Of a stretch of 64,000 bases of DNA, positions 54,770 through 62,411 are shown piece by piece (position 1 is the stretch's first letter; each line of letters starts with the position of its first letter). This DNA comes from Pseudomonas capeferrum. GTDB lineage: Bacteria > Pseudomonadota > Gammaproteobacteria > Pseudomonadales > Pseudomonadaceae. The notes under the pieces were generated by a model, which had not been told where the DNA came from, ran no database searches, and saw only the letters and a list, made by a program, of their open reading frames with translations. The stretch is taken from contig NZ_JMIT01000001.1 in assembly GCF_000731675.1 (NCBI RefSeq), positions 188,712 to 252,711 on the forward strand, written 5' to 3'. The position numbers and the translations under genes are program-made.

Positions 54770-55032
54770 AGCTCATACCTCTCATCAATCCAGCGCCCAG
54801 GCGCCAGTGCGGGCGTAGGTTCGGGTTGTGTTTCGAGCGGGGAGCGCTGGCGCTCGTTGCCGGCCTGCAGCTGGCTGTCGGGGATGCAGCTGATACCGCC
54901 GGGCGAGCTGAAGCCGTACAGCCAGCAGGTCGCGCCGCGCTCATCGTCATGGAACACGCGGACGCCATGCGGCAGCGGGTCTGCGCTGGCGCCGGTGGCC
55001 AGCAGCAGGAGGCAGAGGGCGAGGCGGGTCAT
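54766..55032 (-). CDS. small exported phage protein
   Basis: The 88-residue protein has a strong Sec signal ('MTRLALCLLLLATGASA'), leaving a mature protein of about 70 residues with two Cys ('GATCWLYGFSSPGGISCIPD') that could form a disulfide, then a Pro/Glu-rich tail. An exported protein inside an early operon is unusual. Superinfection exclusion or host-envelope modification is possible. No homologue is recognised. Confidence 0.7.
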   Translation of the reverse strand: MTRLALCLLLLATGASADPLPHGVRVFHDDERGATCWLYGFSSPGGISCIPDSQLQAGNERQRSPLETQPEPTPALAPGRWIDERYEL

Positions 55033-55619
55033 TCCTGGGCCTCCAAGCGTTCATGGGCAACCATATCGATGAAGGCCTGCGGCAGCACGACCGCCTCATG
55101 ACCCGGAGACCAAGACAATGGCGGGCACTTGCGGATCATCTCGTTGAGCAGTTCGAACGCTGCAAGCAGCTGGTCGTCGTTGATCTCGCCATCTTCTGGC
55201 AGGTCATCACAGAAGTGGTCGCCTGGATCGATCTCGCTGGGGTAGTTCGGCGTGCAGAAGACCAGTCTCAGGTCGGTCAGATCGATCTCATGCTCGATCA
55301 GGTAGTCGCGCAGCTCTTCCTCGTCGAAGAAGTACCGGTCGCCGTCGTATTCAGTGATCGCTTCGCCGGCCCATACGCGCTTCGGCATGGCTGCGAATTT
55401 GGCTGCCCGGCTCTCTGTGTGACAGACCGCGCACCACCCGTTAGTGGCATGAATTGGATGGTCAGGTTTTTTGGCGCAGCGCCGATGTGTCGACCCGCAG
55501 TAGCGGGCCATGTGCTCGTCCTTGCCCCAGAACCGGCCGGAAGGATCGACCCATCCGGTAACGGTCTGAATGCTGGCGGCTTCGGGGGATTCGTACATCA
55601 CGACTTTTTCTTCGCGCAC
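55029..55619 (-). CDS. phage hypothetical protein with Cys pairs
   Basis: The 196-residue acidic protein contains 'YCGSTHRRCAKK' and 'GWCAVCHTESRAAKFAAM', which together give a possible zinc-binding set of four Cys. A long acidic middle follows ('DYLIEHEIDLTDLRLVF'). The GTG at 55619 has AAGGA at good spacing; an internal ATG at 55598 is the alternative. The function is unknown. Confidence 0.7.
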   Translation of the reverse strand: MREEKVVMYESPEAASIQTVTGWVDPSGRFWGKDEHMARYCGSTHRRCAKKPDHPIHATNGWCAVCHTESRAAKFAAMPKRVWAGEAITEYDGDRYFFDEEELRDYLIEHEIDLTDLRLVFCTPNYPSEIDPGDHFCDDLPEDGEINDDQLLAAFELLNEMIRKCPPLSWSPGHEAVVLPQAFIDMVAHERLEAQE

Positions 55620-55694
55620 GGGGATTCCTTGGCCGCCATATGGCGGCAGTGAATAGAGGGGAGAGGGGTTACAGAATGGGAAGGGTTACTGCTT

Positions 55695-56516
55695 TCACTC
55701 CAGGGCGGCGCGGGCCTGCCATGCCTCCCATGCGGGCTGGTATGAGCCGCCGCCTTCATAATCAAAGCGTTCGTCGACGTAGCAGTTATCCGCCTCAAGG
55801 AACCTGACGCCGCCCGGGACTGGGAATTCTTTTTCGAACTCATCGCGCTCAACCGGCGCGCTCGGCTCTGCGCTGGCGGACAGGGCGGCCAGCTTCTGCC
55901 GGTATTCGATCTGATCGTCGAAGCTGACGATGCCGCGGTTGATCATTTCCAAGCCCAGCTGCAGCAGTGCGCTCTGCTCTGCCAGCTGGGCGCGATAGAC
56001 CGAGCAGTTGTCCAGGGCGTTCTGCAGGTTCTCGGCAACATGCATCTTGAGTCGACGCTGCTTCTCTACCTCTTCGCGCAGCCGCTCAACCTCGCCAGGA
56101 TCGGCGTGAGCGAATAGTGGTGTGACCTCCACTTCCCCAGGCTTCCACGGGTCGCCTACCTTGCTGCCATATTGGAGCCACTTCGCGCCTTCGGATTTGC
56201 ACAGATACGCCACCGGCTCGCCCTGCGCTGCGTGGGTGTAGAGCGGAACCATGCCAGGCTCTGGTTCGGCCCACATCCATTCATGCAGATAGATACCGCC
56301 AAGACGCCCAAAAGACTTTAAGTTCTCAAATGACCTGGGGTCTGCGTAGGCAACCGGCTCGCCCTGGTGCTGATCGGCTGGCTTGGCCAGGATGGTGCGA
56401 AACTCTCGAGCCATGGTGCAACGGTTGTCTTCCTGCAGCAGCTTTTCCGCTTGCTCGATGGTTTCACGCGGCACGCTGACCATCTCGGTGTTGCTGGATC
56501 GGGTTTCTGTGGGCAT
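55695..56516 (-). CDS. phage hypothetical protein with coiled coil and repeated GEPVAY motif
   Basis: The 273-residue protein contains two copies of 'QGEPVAY' (about residues 51 and 98), each followed by a similar region, then a coiled coil ('GEVERLREEVEKQRRLKMHV', about 140-175) and a C-terminal 'GGGSYQPAWEAWQARAALE'. This modular pattern is widespread in early proteins of Pseudomonas phages. No function is established. It starts next to a short divergent region of 50 bp. Confidence 0.75.
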   Translation of the reverse strand: MPTETRSSNTEMVSVPRETIEQAEKLLQEDNRCTMAREFRTILAKPADQHQGEPVAYADPRSFENLKSFGRLGGIYLHEWMWAEPEPGMVPLYTHAAQGEPVAYLCKSEGAKWLQYGSKVGDPWKPGEVEVTPLFAHADPGEVERLREEVEKQRRLKMHVAENLQNALDNCSVYRAQLAEQSALLQLGLEMINRGIVSFDDQIEYRQKLAALSASAEPSAPVERDEFEKEFPVPGGVRFLEADNCYVDERFDYEGGGSYQPAWEAWQARAALE

Positions 56517-56566
56517 GGGGATACCTCGCCGGTATATTCGGCGCTCATCAAAAGGAGTTCTAGAAA

Positions 56567-56773
56567 ATGCATTTGCAACCCGAAGATTGCTGTGCCTCAG
56601 CTATGAATGAAGTTGACAAGGAGGGTGTAACCTCGTTGTTTGAGCATTACGGGACTGAAGAGCAAGGTGTGTTCTTGGTTACAGGCTACAAGTGCAAGAC
56701 CTGCTCTCAGAAATGGGAGCGCTTTGTAGAGACGCAAGATCCTGACGAAGTGAGGTGGGACGCAGTTTTCTAA
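56567..56773 (+). CDS. small CxxC protein on the opposite strand
   Basis: The 68-residue protein has 'KCKTCSQKWERFVE' (a CxxC pair) and an earlier 'EDCCASAM', so it may bind zinc. AAGGAG lies 9 nt before the ATG. The gene is opposite to its neighbours and overlaps the TIM-barrel gene tail by 4 bp. An inverted repeat CGCCG/CGGCG sits about 30 bp upstream. It may be an independently expressed cargo gene. Confidence 0.65.
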   Translation: MHLQPEDCCASAMNEVDKEGVTSLFEHYGTEEQGVFLVTGYKCKTCSQKWERFVETQDPDEVRWDAVF

Positions 56774-57495
56774 AGCGCCATTTCTACTTGGGCTTCCCTG
56801 CACCAGATCGGCGAACTGTTGTGCGCTTCGATCCGGTCAGCGATCACGCTGGCGCGCTGACCTGCCGATGGCGGGGTGTACATGCCGAACCGGCTGATGC
56901 TGCCGCCGTTCACTGCGGCGTTCGTGCTGTCAGCCGATGCCAGCGGCAGGCTCTGGAAAATCGCGGGGTCAAGCATGCGCAGGCCATGCAGGCGGCAAAT
57001 TGGGCGGCCATGGTCGTCGCAGATGGCATCCATCGCCGAGCCCATGCGCTTCCACCAGGCTGCAGTGCCGGGTGATCGCCACTGTCCAGAACTGCCCAGG
57101 GCGACAGTTCGCCAGGCCTTTGCCAGGCGCTCCAGCCGCTCGATCGGCTCATGCATGTGCCAGACCGGCACGCCCGGCAGGTGGCCAGGCCATTGCTCGA
57201 GCAAGCGGTCGTTGGCTTCTTCGTCTCCGTCGATCACATCAGGGATCAATGCCCAGTCGAAGCCAGGGTGCCGGTGCCAGTCGTCCACCCAGCGCATGTA
57301 GCCGTGCACGTCCACCTGGCCGCCTTTCTTCCAGACCGTGAACGCTCCGTTGTCAAAGACGAAGGACTGGCATGCTTCGGCGACGATGCCCATGTCGTCC
57401 TGCCGCGGGAACGGCACCAAGGCGTGCCGGCCAGCCAGCAGCCTTGCTGCATCTTGCCGCGTACCGCCTATCGGCGTGCCGTGGTAATGGATCAT
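56770..57495 (-). CDS. TIM-barrel protein resembling DpdA/tRNA-guanine transglycosylase
   Basis: The 241-residue protein shows strand-loop signatures of a TIM barrel. 'FVFDNGAFTVW' (D48-F52) resembles the DSGGFQ base-recognition motif of TGT enzymes, and 'PLASADSTNAAVNG' (D189) could carry the nucleophile. 'GFDWALIPDVIDGDEEANDR', 'GVPVWHMHEP' and 'VALGSSGQW' fill the barrel between. The TGT zinc site is absent, as in phage DpdA-like proteins that insert 7-deazaguanines into DNA. It lies 10 bp after the C5-methyltransferase gene, suggesting a joint DNA-modification role. The family call is tentative. Confidence 0.65.
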   Translation of the reverse strand: MIHYHGTPIGGTRQDAARLLAGRHALVPFPRQDDMGIVAEACQSFVFDNGAFTVWKKGGQVDVHGYMRWVDDWHRHPGFDWALIPDVIDGDEEANDRLLEQWPGHLPGVPVWHMHEPIERLERLAKAWRTVALGSSGQWRSPGTAAWWKRMGSAMDAICDDHGRPICRLHGLRMLDPAIFQSLPLASADSTNAAVNGGSISRFGMYTPPSAGQRASVIADRIEAHNSSPIWCREAQVEMAL

Positions 57496-57505
57496 CAAAT
57501 TCCCC

Positions 57506-59353
57506 TTACGCGGCTTTGCTCTGGCGCTCTGCGGCACGCCAAGGGTCGTTGGCGCGGGCTAAGGCAGCCATTGGTGGCGGGCTAACGCTATTGCCACACA
57601 TGTGCACCTGTTCGGTTTTGGTGAACGGCTTGCCGTCGGCGCCCTTATCGATGATGTAGCTGGCGGGGAAGCCTTGGGCGCGGTAGAGCTCGTGCGGCTG
57701 CAGCATCCGCAGGCAGATGTCGACGATCACATACGGCGTTCCCCTCACGAACACGGTGACCAGGCCCAGGCGATCCTTGGTGGTCACTGTCGGCGCTGGG
57801 GCATCGCATGCGCTGGTGTTCTCCGTCCCGTAGTAGCTGATCAGGAACGCGGCGACGCGCAGGGCGCCTTCCTCGTGCTCCGGTGATAGCTTGTACTCGA
57901 CCAGGGCGTGATGCTCGGCACCGGCGGTCATGGTCGGTACCGGCTCATTTACCGTACGGCCTACGCAGTTGCGACGCAGCGTGGCCAGGCTGGCCGTCAC
58001 CAGGCGCTGCTGGCTGCCAGTGTTGGTCACCGTGGTCAGTGGCTCGTCCGCGCCCTTGGCTGGCGTGGTGTTGAATCCGCCGTTGGCCTGCTCGATGAAG
58101 GCGGTGCACATTCCCATCGCGTGGGCTGCACCTGCTGGCCGCTTGTAGTTACCGCCACTGGTGACTGTGGGTACCGGATCGGTGACGGCCGAACCCTCGC
58201 TGTTGAAGCGGAACTTCACCAGGTGCGCGGATGCCAGTGCGTGCTTAACGCCGCCCGCGACGACTGTTCCCAACGGCTGATCCAGGCCAGGTGCTCGTGG
58301 CTGCTGACCCTCACGCTCACCGTATCCGGTCTGTACCAGGGTTGGGCTGGCCATCGCGAACGAACCGCCTCGTGGCCAGGAGGTAACTGTGCGCAGCGGC
58401 TCCTCTGCCGACTGGGCTAGCTCGCCCGACCAGTTGGCTATCGGCACGATGAAGGGCTGCGGGTTGTCCAGCACGAACTTCTTCATGCCCTTGGCTACCC
58501 GGCGCAACGTGGCGGCCGCGAGGTCTTTCTTCCGACCGAAAATGCTTTTGCTCGGCACGCTCCAGTCGATGCAGTCGGCGGCGGTGCGCCACTTCTGCTG
58601 GCCCTTGGTTGGGTTCTTGGCGTGGGTGGGCTCCGGCCACACGATCGGTTGTCCGTCGCAGCGGGCGATCATGAAGAGGCGTTCCCGGCTGGTTGGCGCA
58701 CCGAAGTCACAGGCCTTGATGATTCGCCATTCCACCTGGTAACCGATTCCTTCGAGCAACTGCACGAACCGACGCCAGGTGATGCCGCGGCGTTTCGGGT
58801 CGGGCACAAGGAACTGCTGCTGCACCGGCACACGCTCGCCAACGGCGGCCACGGTGCCGTCCAACTTCATCACCCGCCCAGTGGCCTTGTCGCGCTTGGC
58901 GATCAGCGGGCCCCACTGCAGGATCTGCTTCACGTTCTCCAGGCTGATCACGCGGGGCGCCTTCTTGCCGGCCCACTTCAAGCCGATCCACGACAAGTTG
59001 CGAATCTCGCGTTTGCGCGGCTGGCCGCCAGCGGCCTGGCTGTGGTGAGTGCAGTCCGGGCTCATGTGGAACCATCCCACGGCACGACCCTGGCATTCCT
59101 CGTCCGGGTCGCCCTCGAAAACATCGGTGGTGAAGTGGCGCGCAGCCGGGTGGTTGGCGGTGTGCATGCTGATGGCCGCAGGGCTGTGGTTCTTGGCCAC
59201 GGTCACCGGTCGGCCCAAGCCCATTTCCAGCCCGGTACCGGCGCCGCCGCCACCGCAGAAGAAGTCGACCACGATCTCGTCGTCTTGCGGATCGAAGCCA
59301 AGGCCGTACTGGGTTTTGAAGTCGAGCGGGTTCTTTTTCTGAAATGCAGACAT
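57506..59353 (-). CDS. phage DNA (cytosine-5) methyltransferase with repeated target-region motif
   Basis: The 615-residue protein has the C5-MTase motifs in order: I 'VVDFFCGGGGAGTGLE' (about 28-43), IV 'MSPDCTHHSQAAGG' (nucleophile C101, PDC in place of PPC), VI 'VISLENVK' (E139), VIII 'GAPTSRERLFMIA', IX 'LRMLQPHELYRAQGFP' and X 'HMCGNSVSPP'. Between VIII and IX, six copies of a (D/E)xPxxTVT-like motif recur every 33-46 residues (near 319, 359, 392, 437, 470 and 518). The region suggests several target-recognition modules, as in multispecific Bacillus phage enzymes. It probably protects phage DNA from restriction. Confidence 0.92.
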   Translation of the reverse strand: MSAFQKKNPLDFKTQYGLGFDPQDDEIVVDFFCGGGGAGTGLEMGLGRPVTVAKNHSPAAISMHTANHPAARHFTTDVFEGDPDEECQGRAVGWFHMSPDCTHHSQAAGGQPRKREIRNLSWIGLKWAGKKAPRVISLENVKQILQWGPLIAKRDKATGRVMKLDGTVAAVGERVPVQQQFLVPDPKRRGITWRRFVQLLEGIGYQVEWRIIKACDFGAPTSRERLFMIARCDGQPIVWPEPTHAKNPTKGQQKWRTAADCIDWSVPSKSIFGRKKDLAAATLRRVAKGMKKFVLDNPQPFIVPIANWSGELAQSAEEPLRTVTSWPRGGSFAMASPTLVQTGYGEREGQQPRAPGLDQPLGTVVAGGVKHALASAHLVKFRFNSEGSAVTDPVPTVTSGGNYKRPAGAAHAMGMCTAFIEQANGGFNTTPAKGADEPLTTVTNTGSQQRLVTASLATLRRNCVGRTVNEPVPTMTAGAEHHALVEYKLSPEHEEGALRVAAFLISYYGTENTSACDAPAPTVTTKDRLGLVTVFVRGTPYVIVDICLRMLQPHELYRAQGFPASYIIDKGADGKPFTKTEQVHMCGNSVSPPPMAALARANDPWRAAERQSKAA

Positions 59354-59437
59354 GGGCGGTCCTCGCCGGGGTGGCGTGATTCGTTGAAGTGGGTTAAATG
59401 TGAGCGGCTAGATATCGAGCCGATCCCGGGAGTTCTG

Positions 59438-59950
59438 ATGCTTACAACGATGTTGACCCTTATCGCTGCAGCTGTTGCAGCCTATTCGGCTGTGCTCAAG
59501 ACGAAGCATGAGAAGCTTTGGGCTGAACGCTATGACAAGACTGGCCAAGCCCTCATCCGAGCCAACCTGATCGTTCGATTTCTGCAAAGCCGGTCCAACG
59601 AATATGAGGTTGATGGGCTGACTGTGTACGAAAAGAAGGTGCTCGCGGAAAACTGGCCCGTTGCACGCCATGAGTTAGAGCGCGACATGGTGTTAATACA
59701 AATCCTATTCAACGAGGCAGATTCGCAGCAGGTCCAGGACTGCTGGTTTGAGCTTCAGAAGGAACTCTTTGGACTGCTAGAGGAAGGCTCTTCGCACGAT
59801 GCACATCTTTACGTGGCAAAAGCATTGCCTAAGGCTGAAGCGCTAGAGACCTCATTGATTGAGTTAGGTCGCCGCCGCTGCGTGGAGCCATTCTTCCAGC
59901 AATGGTGGACGGTATTTGCCGAGTGGCGCGATGTCAGGAGTAAGAAGTAG
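59438..59950 (+). CDS. membrane-anchored hypothetical protein on the opposite strand
   Basis: The 170-residue protein begins with one membrane span ('MLTTMLTLIAAAVAAYSAVL') and continues as a helical cytoplasmic domain with 'LKTKHEKLWAERYDKTGQAL' and 'EWRDVRSKK' at the end. GGGAG lies 5 nt before the ATG at 59438. It is divergent from the methyltransferase gene and runs against the early operon, with lower GC. This arrangement is typical of lysogen-expressed cargo genes such as superinfection-exclusion or anti-phage proteins. Function unknown. Confidence 0.72.
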   Translation: MLTTMLTLIAAAVAAYSAVLKTKHEKLWAERYDKTGQALIRANLIVRFLQSRSNEYEVDGLTVYEKKVLAENWPVARHELERDMVLIQILFNEADSQQVQDCWFELQKELFGLLEEGSSHDAHLYVAKALPKAEALETSLIELGRRRCVEPFFQQWWTVFAEWRDVRSKK

Positions 59951-60006
59951 GAGCCAAGTTATCGGCTTCTGAATAGGGGAAGGCGCTGGCGGGCAGCGCC
60001 GGAGGA

Positions 60007-60267
60007 TCAGGCTCGATTCAGGAACTCCTGGCACCTGCAGTTGAGGTCCTGGCAATGGCTCTGGCCAACCCAGTCAGGCATCTGGTCGCCTTCATATCGA
60101 ACCTGCGTGGAGTGGATGAACCCGCTTCGATGCACGCCCCTGATGAATCTACGGCGGTCAGCCTCGTTATCCGGCCGCTCAGGCTGATCCCAGCGGCTCA
60201 TGACGATGCGTCCGCACGCTGTCTTTCCGTGGTCCATGCGGCCCATCGGCGTCTGGTTATCGCTCAT
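60007..60267 (-). CDS. phage hypothetical protein
   Basis: This is an 86-residue polar protein with 'HGKTACGRIVMSRWDQPERP' and C-terminal 'SHCQDLNCRCQEFLNRA', whose three clustered Cys plus the earlier Cys and His residues might bind a metal. No family is recognised. It runs in the direction of the early operon. Confidence 0.65.
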   Translation of the reverse strand: MSDNQTPMGRMDHGKTACGRIVMSRWDQPERPDNEADRRRFIRGVHRSGFIHSTQVRYEGDQMPDWVGQSHCQDLNCRCQEFLNRA

Positions 60268-60290
60268 GGCTTTCTCCGTGCATGGTTTGT

Positions 60291-60854
60291 TTATGCGCTG
60301 TCTAGCAGCAGCAAGCCTTTATCGTCAGGGTCTGCGCCAAGCCTGATGTCTGGCGCACGAAGCTCGCGCTGAATGCGCCACTCGTAGAGCCTGCGCGCCA
60401 CGGAATTGCTGATAATGAAATCGTGGCGCGGAGGAAGCGCCAGAAGCATGAGGGCCTGAATCGGCCCTAGTGCATGGGCGCGCCCTATCAGCAGGCGGAC
60501 GATGAAGCTCAGGTCGGTGGCATTGATCCACTCGCCCATTTCATCGATCTGCTGGATGGTGCCGCGCCTTGCCATGAGTCTGATTTCAGTTCGATCTGCC
60601 TTGATGTGCTGATCGCTTTCGATCTCAAGGTGGGCGACGGCGGCGAAGTACGGGAACTTCGAACGACCAAGCTTGTGGGCGTTGTAGATCAGCAAGGTGA
60701 GCGCTTCGCCGCTTTCCTCAATCTCGCCCCAGGACATCAGGTCAGCAAGCTGGCTGGCGTGGGTGGAGGTCACCTTCAAGCGCAAATCCTGCTCGCCCAG
60801 GCGTTCCTGCTTCTCGCGCCGGCGCTCATCACGCTGCTGCTGCGTCAGAGCCAT
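60291..60854 (-). CDS. phage hypothetical protein
   Basis: The 187-residue protein starts at the ATG at 60854, preceded by GGAGG; longer in-frame starts lie inside the upstream gene. It has a charged N-terminal helix ('QQQRDERRREKQERLGEQDL') and an otherwise globular sequence including 'SGEALTLLIYNAHKLGRSKF' and 'AVAHLEIESDQHIKADRTEI'. No motif is recognised. It overlaps the preceding gene by 26 bp. Confidence 0.7.
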   Translation of the reverse strand: MALTQQQRDERRREKQERLGEQDLRLKVTSTHASQLADLMSWGEIEESGEALTLLIYNAHKLGRSKFPYFAAVAHLEIESDQHIKADRTEIRLMARRGTIQQIDEMGEWINATDLSFIVRLLIGRAHALGPIQALMLLALPPRHDFIISNSVARRLYEWRIQRELRAPDIRLGADPDDKGLLLLDSA

Positions 60855-61194
60855 CATCGCCTCCATTGCGCACAAAGGTGGTGCCCTGCCCGATGTCTAG
60901 CAGGTCGCACACCCGGTTGATGATCTTGAGCGCTGCGTCGAACACCTTCGCATCGTCCGGCTCTCGGGCCAGGCGCTTCATGTTCGGCTGGTGCTCAAGG
61001 CAGACTTTGTCGACCAGGCGCCGGGCCAGCCTGCGCAGGTGGTCGGTGCTGTCGTGGAAGCGCAGGCTCAACGCGAAAGCCATGGCCACATCATCAGGCC
61101 GGTACTGGCCGCCGCTGCGGGTGTTGTACAGCTTCTTCACCGGCCGATTCATCCAGGCCGGCAGGGTTACGACTCCAGAGGGTGCTTTCTGCAT
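60829..61194 (-). CDS. phage hypothetical protein
   Basis: The 121-residue basic, helical protein includes 'RPDDVAMAFALSLRFHDSTD' and 'FDAALKIINRVCDLLDIGQG'. No known domain is recognised. It is coupled to the downstream gene by a 26-bp overlap. The 72-bp gap to the next upstream gene holds no clear signal. Confidence 0.7.
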   Translation of the reverse strand: MQKAPSGVVTLPAWMNRPVKKLYNTRSGGQYRPDDVAMAFALSLRFHDSTDHLRRLARRLVDKVCLEHQPNMKRLAREPDDAKVFDAALKIINRVCDLLDIGQGTTFVRNGGDDGSDAAAA

Positions 61195-61266
61195 GTCTGT
61201 GCTCCGTGAGGCCGCTGGGCGGCAGGTGGAACTGTTCTTGCCGCCGGCGCTGGCGAACCTGATTTT

Positions 61267-61785
61267 TCAAACTGGACCGTCGCATCGCTTCCCCTCAACC
61301 TTCGGGTATTCGACGCCGAATAGGTGGATGACCCGGCAGAATTTTCGGTCAGAGATGCCAAGCTTGGCCTTGGCCTGGGCTCGGTTTAGGCCTGCATCAC
61401 GAAGCTCGGCGATCTTGGCGGCAAGAGCTTTGTCCTCGGCGGGGTCTGCATAGACCCTGTTCTTTTCGCCACGGAAACGGCGAGGGTCGGGCTGGAACGC
61501 AAACCCTCCGTCCTGGGCGGCGCGGTAAAGTGTGGTTTGTGCCAGACCGGTTCGCTCCATAGCTTGGGCGTAGGTCATGGTCTTGGCCATTTCCCGAAGC
61601 TCGGCAAGCTGCTTCTGCCGTTTCAGAGCCTTCTGGCTCGGCGGCTTTGGCTGGGTAGCTCGTACCTGTTCAAGGTCGCGGTGCGGGCGGTGCGGTGCGT
61701 ACTGGAAGCCGTCGAGAACGATGATGCTGCCTCCAGAGGCCAAGAAGGCCGCTTGTGCGGCCTCCAGGTCGATTGATGGGTTCAT
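61267..61785 (-). CDS. phage DNA-binding protein with two helix-turn-helix-like segments
   Basis: The 172-residue protein has a helix-turn-helix-like 'YAQAMERTGLAQTTLYRAAQ' (about 92-111) and a second similar segment 'GLNRAQAKAKLGISDRKFCR' (about 135-157). The basic 'RRFRGEKNRVY' links them. It may regulate early transcription or bind the replication origin. It sits 8 bp after the YqaJ gene. Confidence 0.7.
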   Translation of the reverse strand: MNPSIDLEAAQAAFLASGGSIIVLDGFQYAPHRPHRDLEQVRATQPKPPSQKALKRQKQLAELREMAKTMTYAQAMERTGLAQTTLYRAAQDGGFAFQPDPRRFRGEKNRVYADPAEDKALAAKIAELRDAGLNRAQAKAKLGISDRKFCRVIHLFGVEYPKVEGKRCDGPV

Positions 61786-61793
61786 ACTGCCCC

Positions 61794-62411
61794 CTATGCT
61801 GCGATGCCGAGCACCCGATTCATGCGCTCGTCGAGGATTTCGTAGAAGGTTTTCACGCGCTCAGAGAGCTTGCGGATCATCGCTTCGTCCCGGTAGGCGC
61901 GCTTCACGAACAGCGGCATGCCCGGCCAGTAGCAGATGAAGTCGATCCACTCGCGCTCGGACACCCACAGGCCGCCCTGGCACTGCGCTACGTGCTCTTT
62001 CGGGATCTCGCCGCCCAGGATCACGTCGACCTGCAGCTTCGGCAGCTTGGTTTTGATCTCGGTCAGGCCCTTTTCGCCTACCAGGGCATCTGGCGAGTAG
62101 CCGATGCCGTGATTGAGGATGATCCCCACCTCGGTCGTTTCGACCTCTTCGCTGTCGCGGTAGAGGTTGCGTGCAACGCACTCCAGTTCATGGCCGCGCT
62201 CGGTATGCCGATTTCCGCTGAACGGGTCCGCCGCTTCACCGGTGATGCGTTCGCCGATCAGCGTGTTCATGTAGGTGAAGGCGCCGGTGCCGAATCCGGC
62301 CTCGCCCTTGCCGTTCACCAGCAGGCAGTCCAGCTCGCTGCAGGTGATGATGCCTAGGCGCAGGTCCAGCCAGGCCTGGGTGCCTTGTTCGATGTCACTG
62401 ACTATCTGCAT
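61794..62411 (-). CDS. YqaJ-family (lambda Exo-like) recombination exonuclease
   Basis: The 205-residue protein has the YqaJ/PDDEXK core: 'TQAWLDLRLGIITCSEL', 'ERGHELECVARNLY' (Glu), 'GYSPDALVGEKGLTEIKTKL' (D and ExK) and 'EHVAQCQGGLWVSEREWIDF'. It would resect DNA 5'-3' for annealing-based phage recombination. Its partner is the ERF protein just upstream, whose stop overlaps its start by 17 bp. Confidence 0.92.
   Translation of the reverse strand: MQIVSDIEQGTQAWLDLRLGIITCSELDCLLVNGKGEAGFGTGAFTYMNTLIGERITGEAADPFSGNRHTERGHELECVARNLYRDSEEVETTEVGIILNHGIGYSPDALVGEKGLTEIKTKLPKLQVDVILGGEIPKEHVAQCQGGLWVSEREWIDFICYWPGMPLFVKRAYRDEAMIRKLSERVKTFYEILDERMNRVLGIAA

Noticed and set aside
61094..61285. A 63-codon minus-strand frame between two phage genes
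   Set aside because: It overlaps the next phage gene in another phase, has no ribosome-binding site and no sensible composition.
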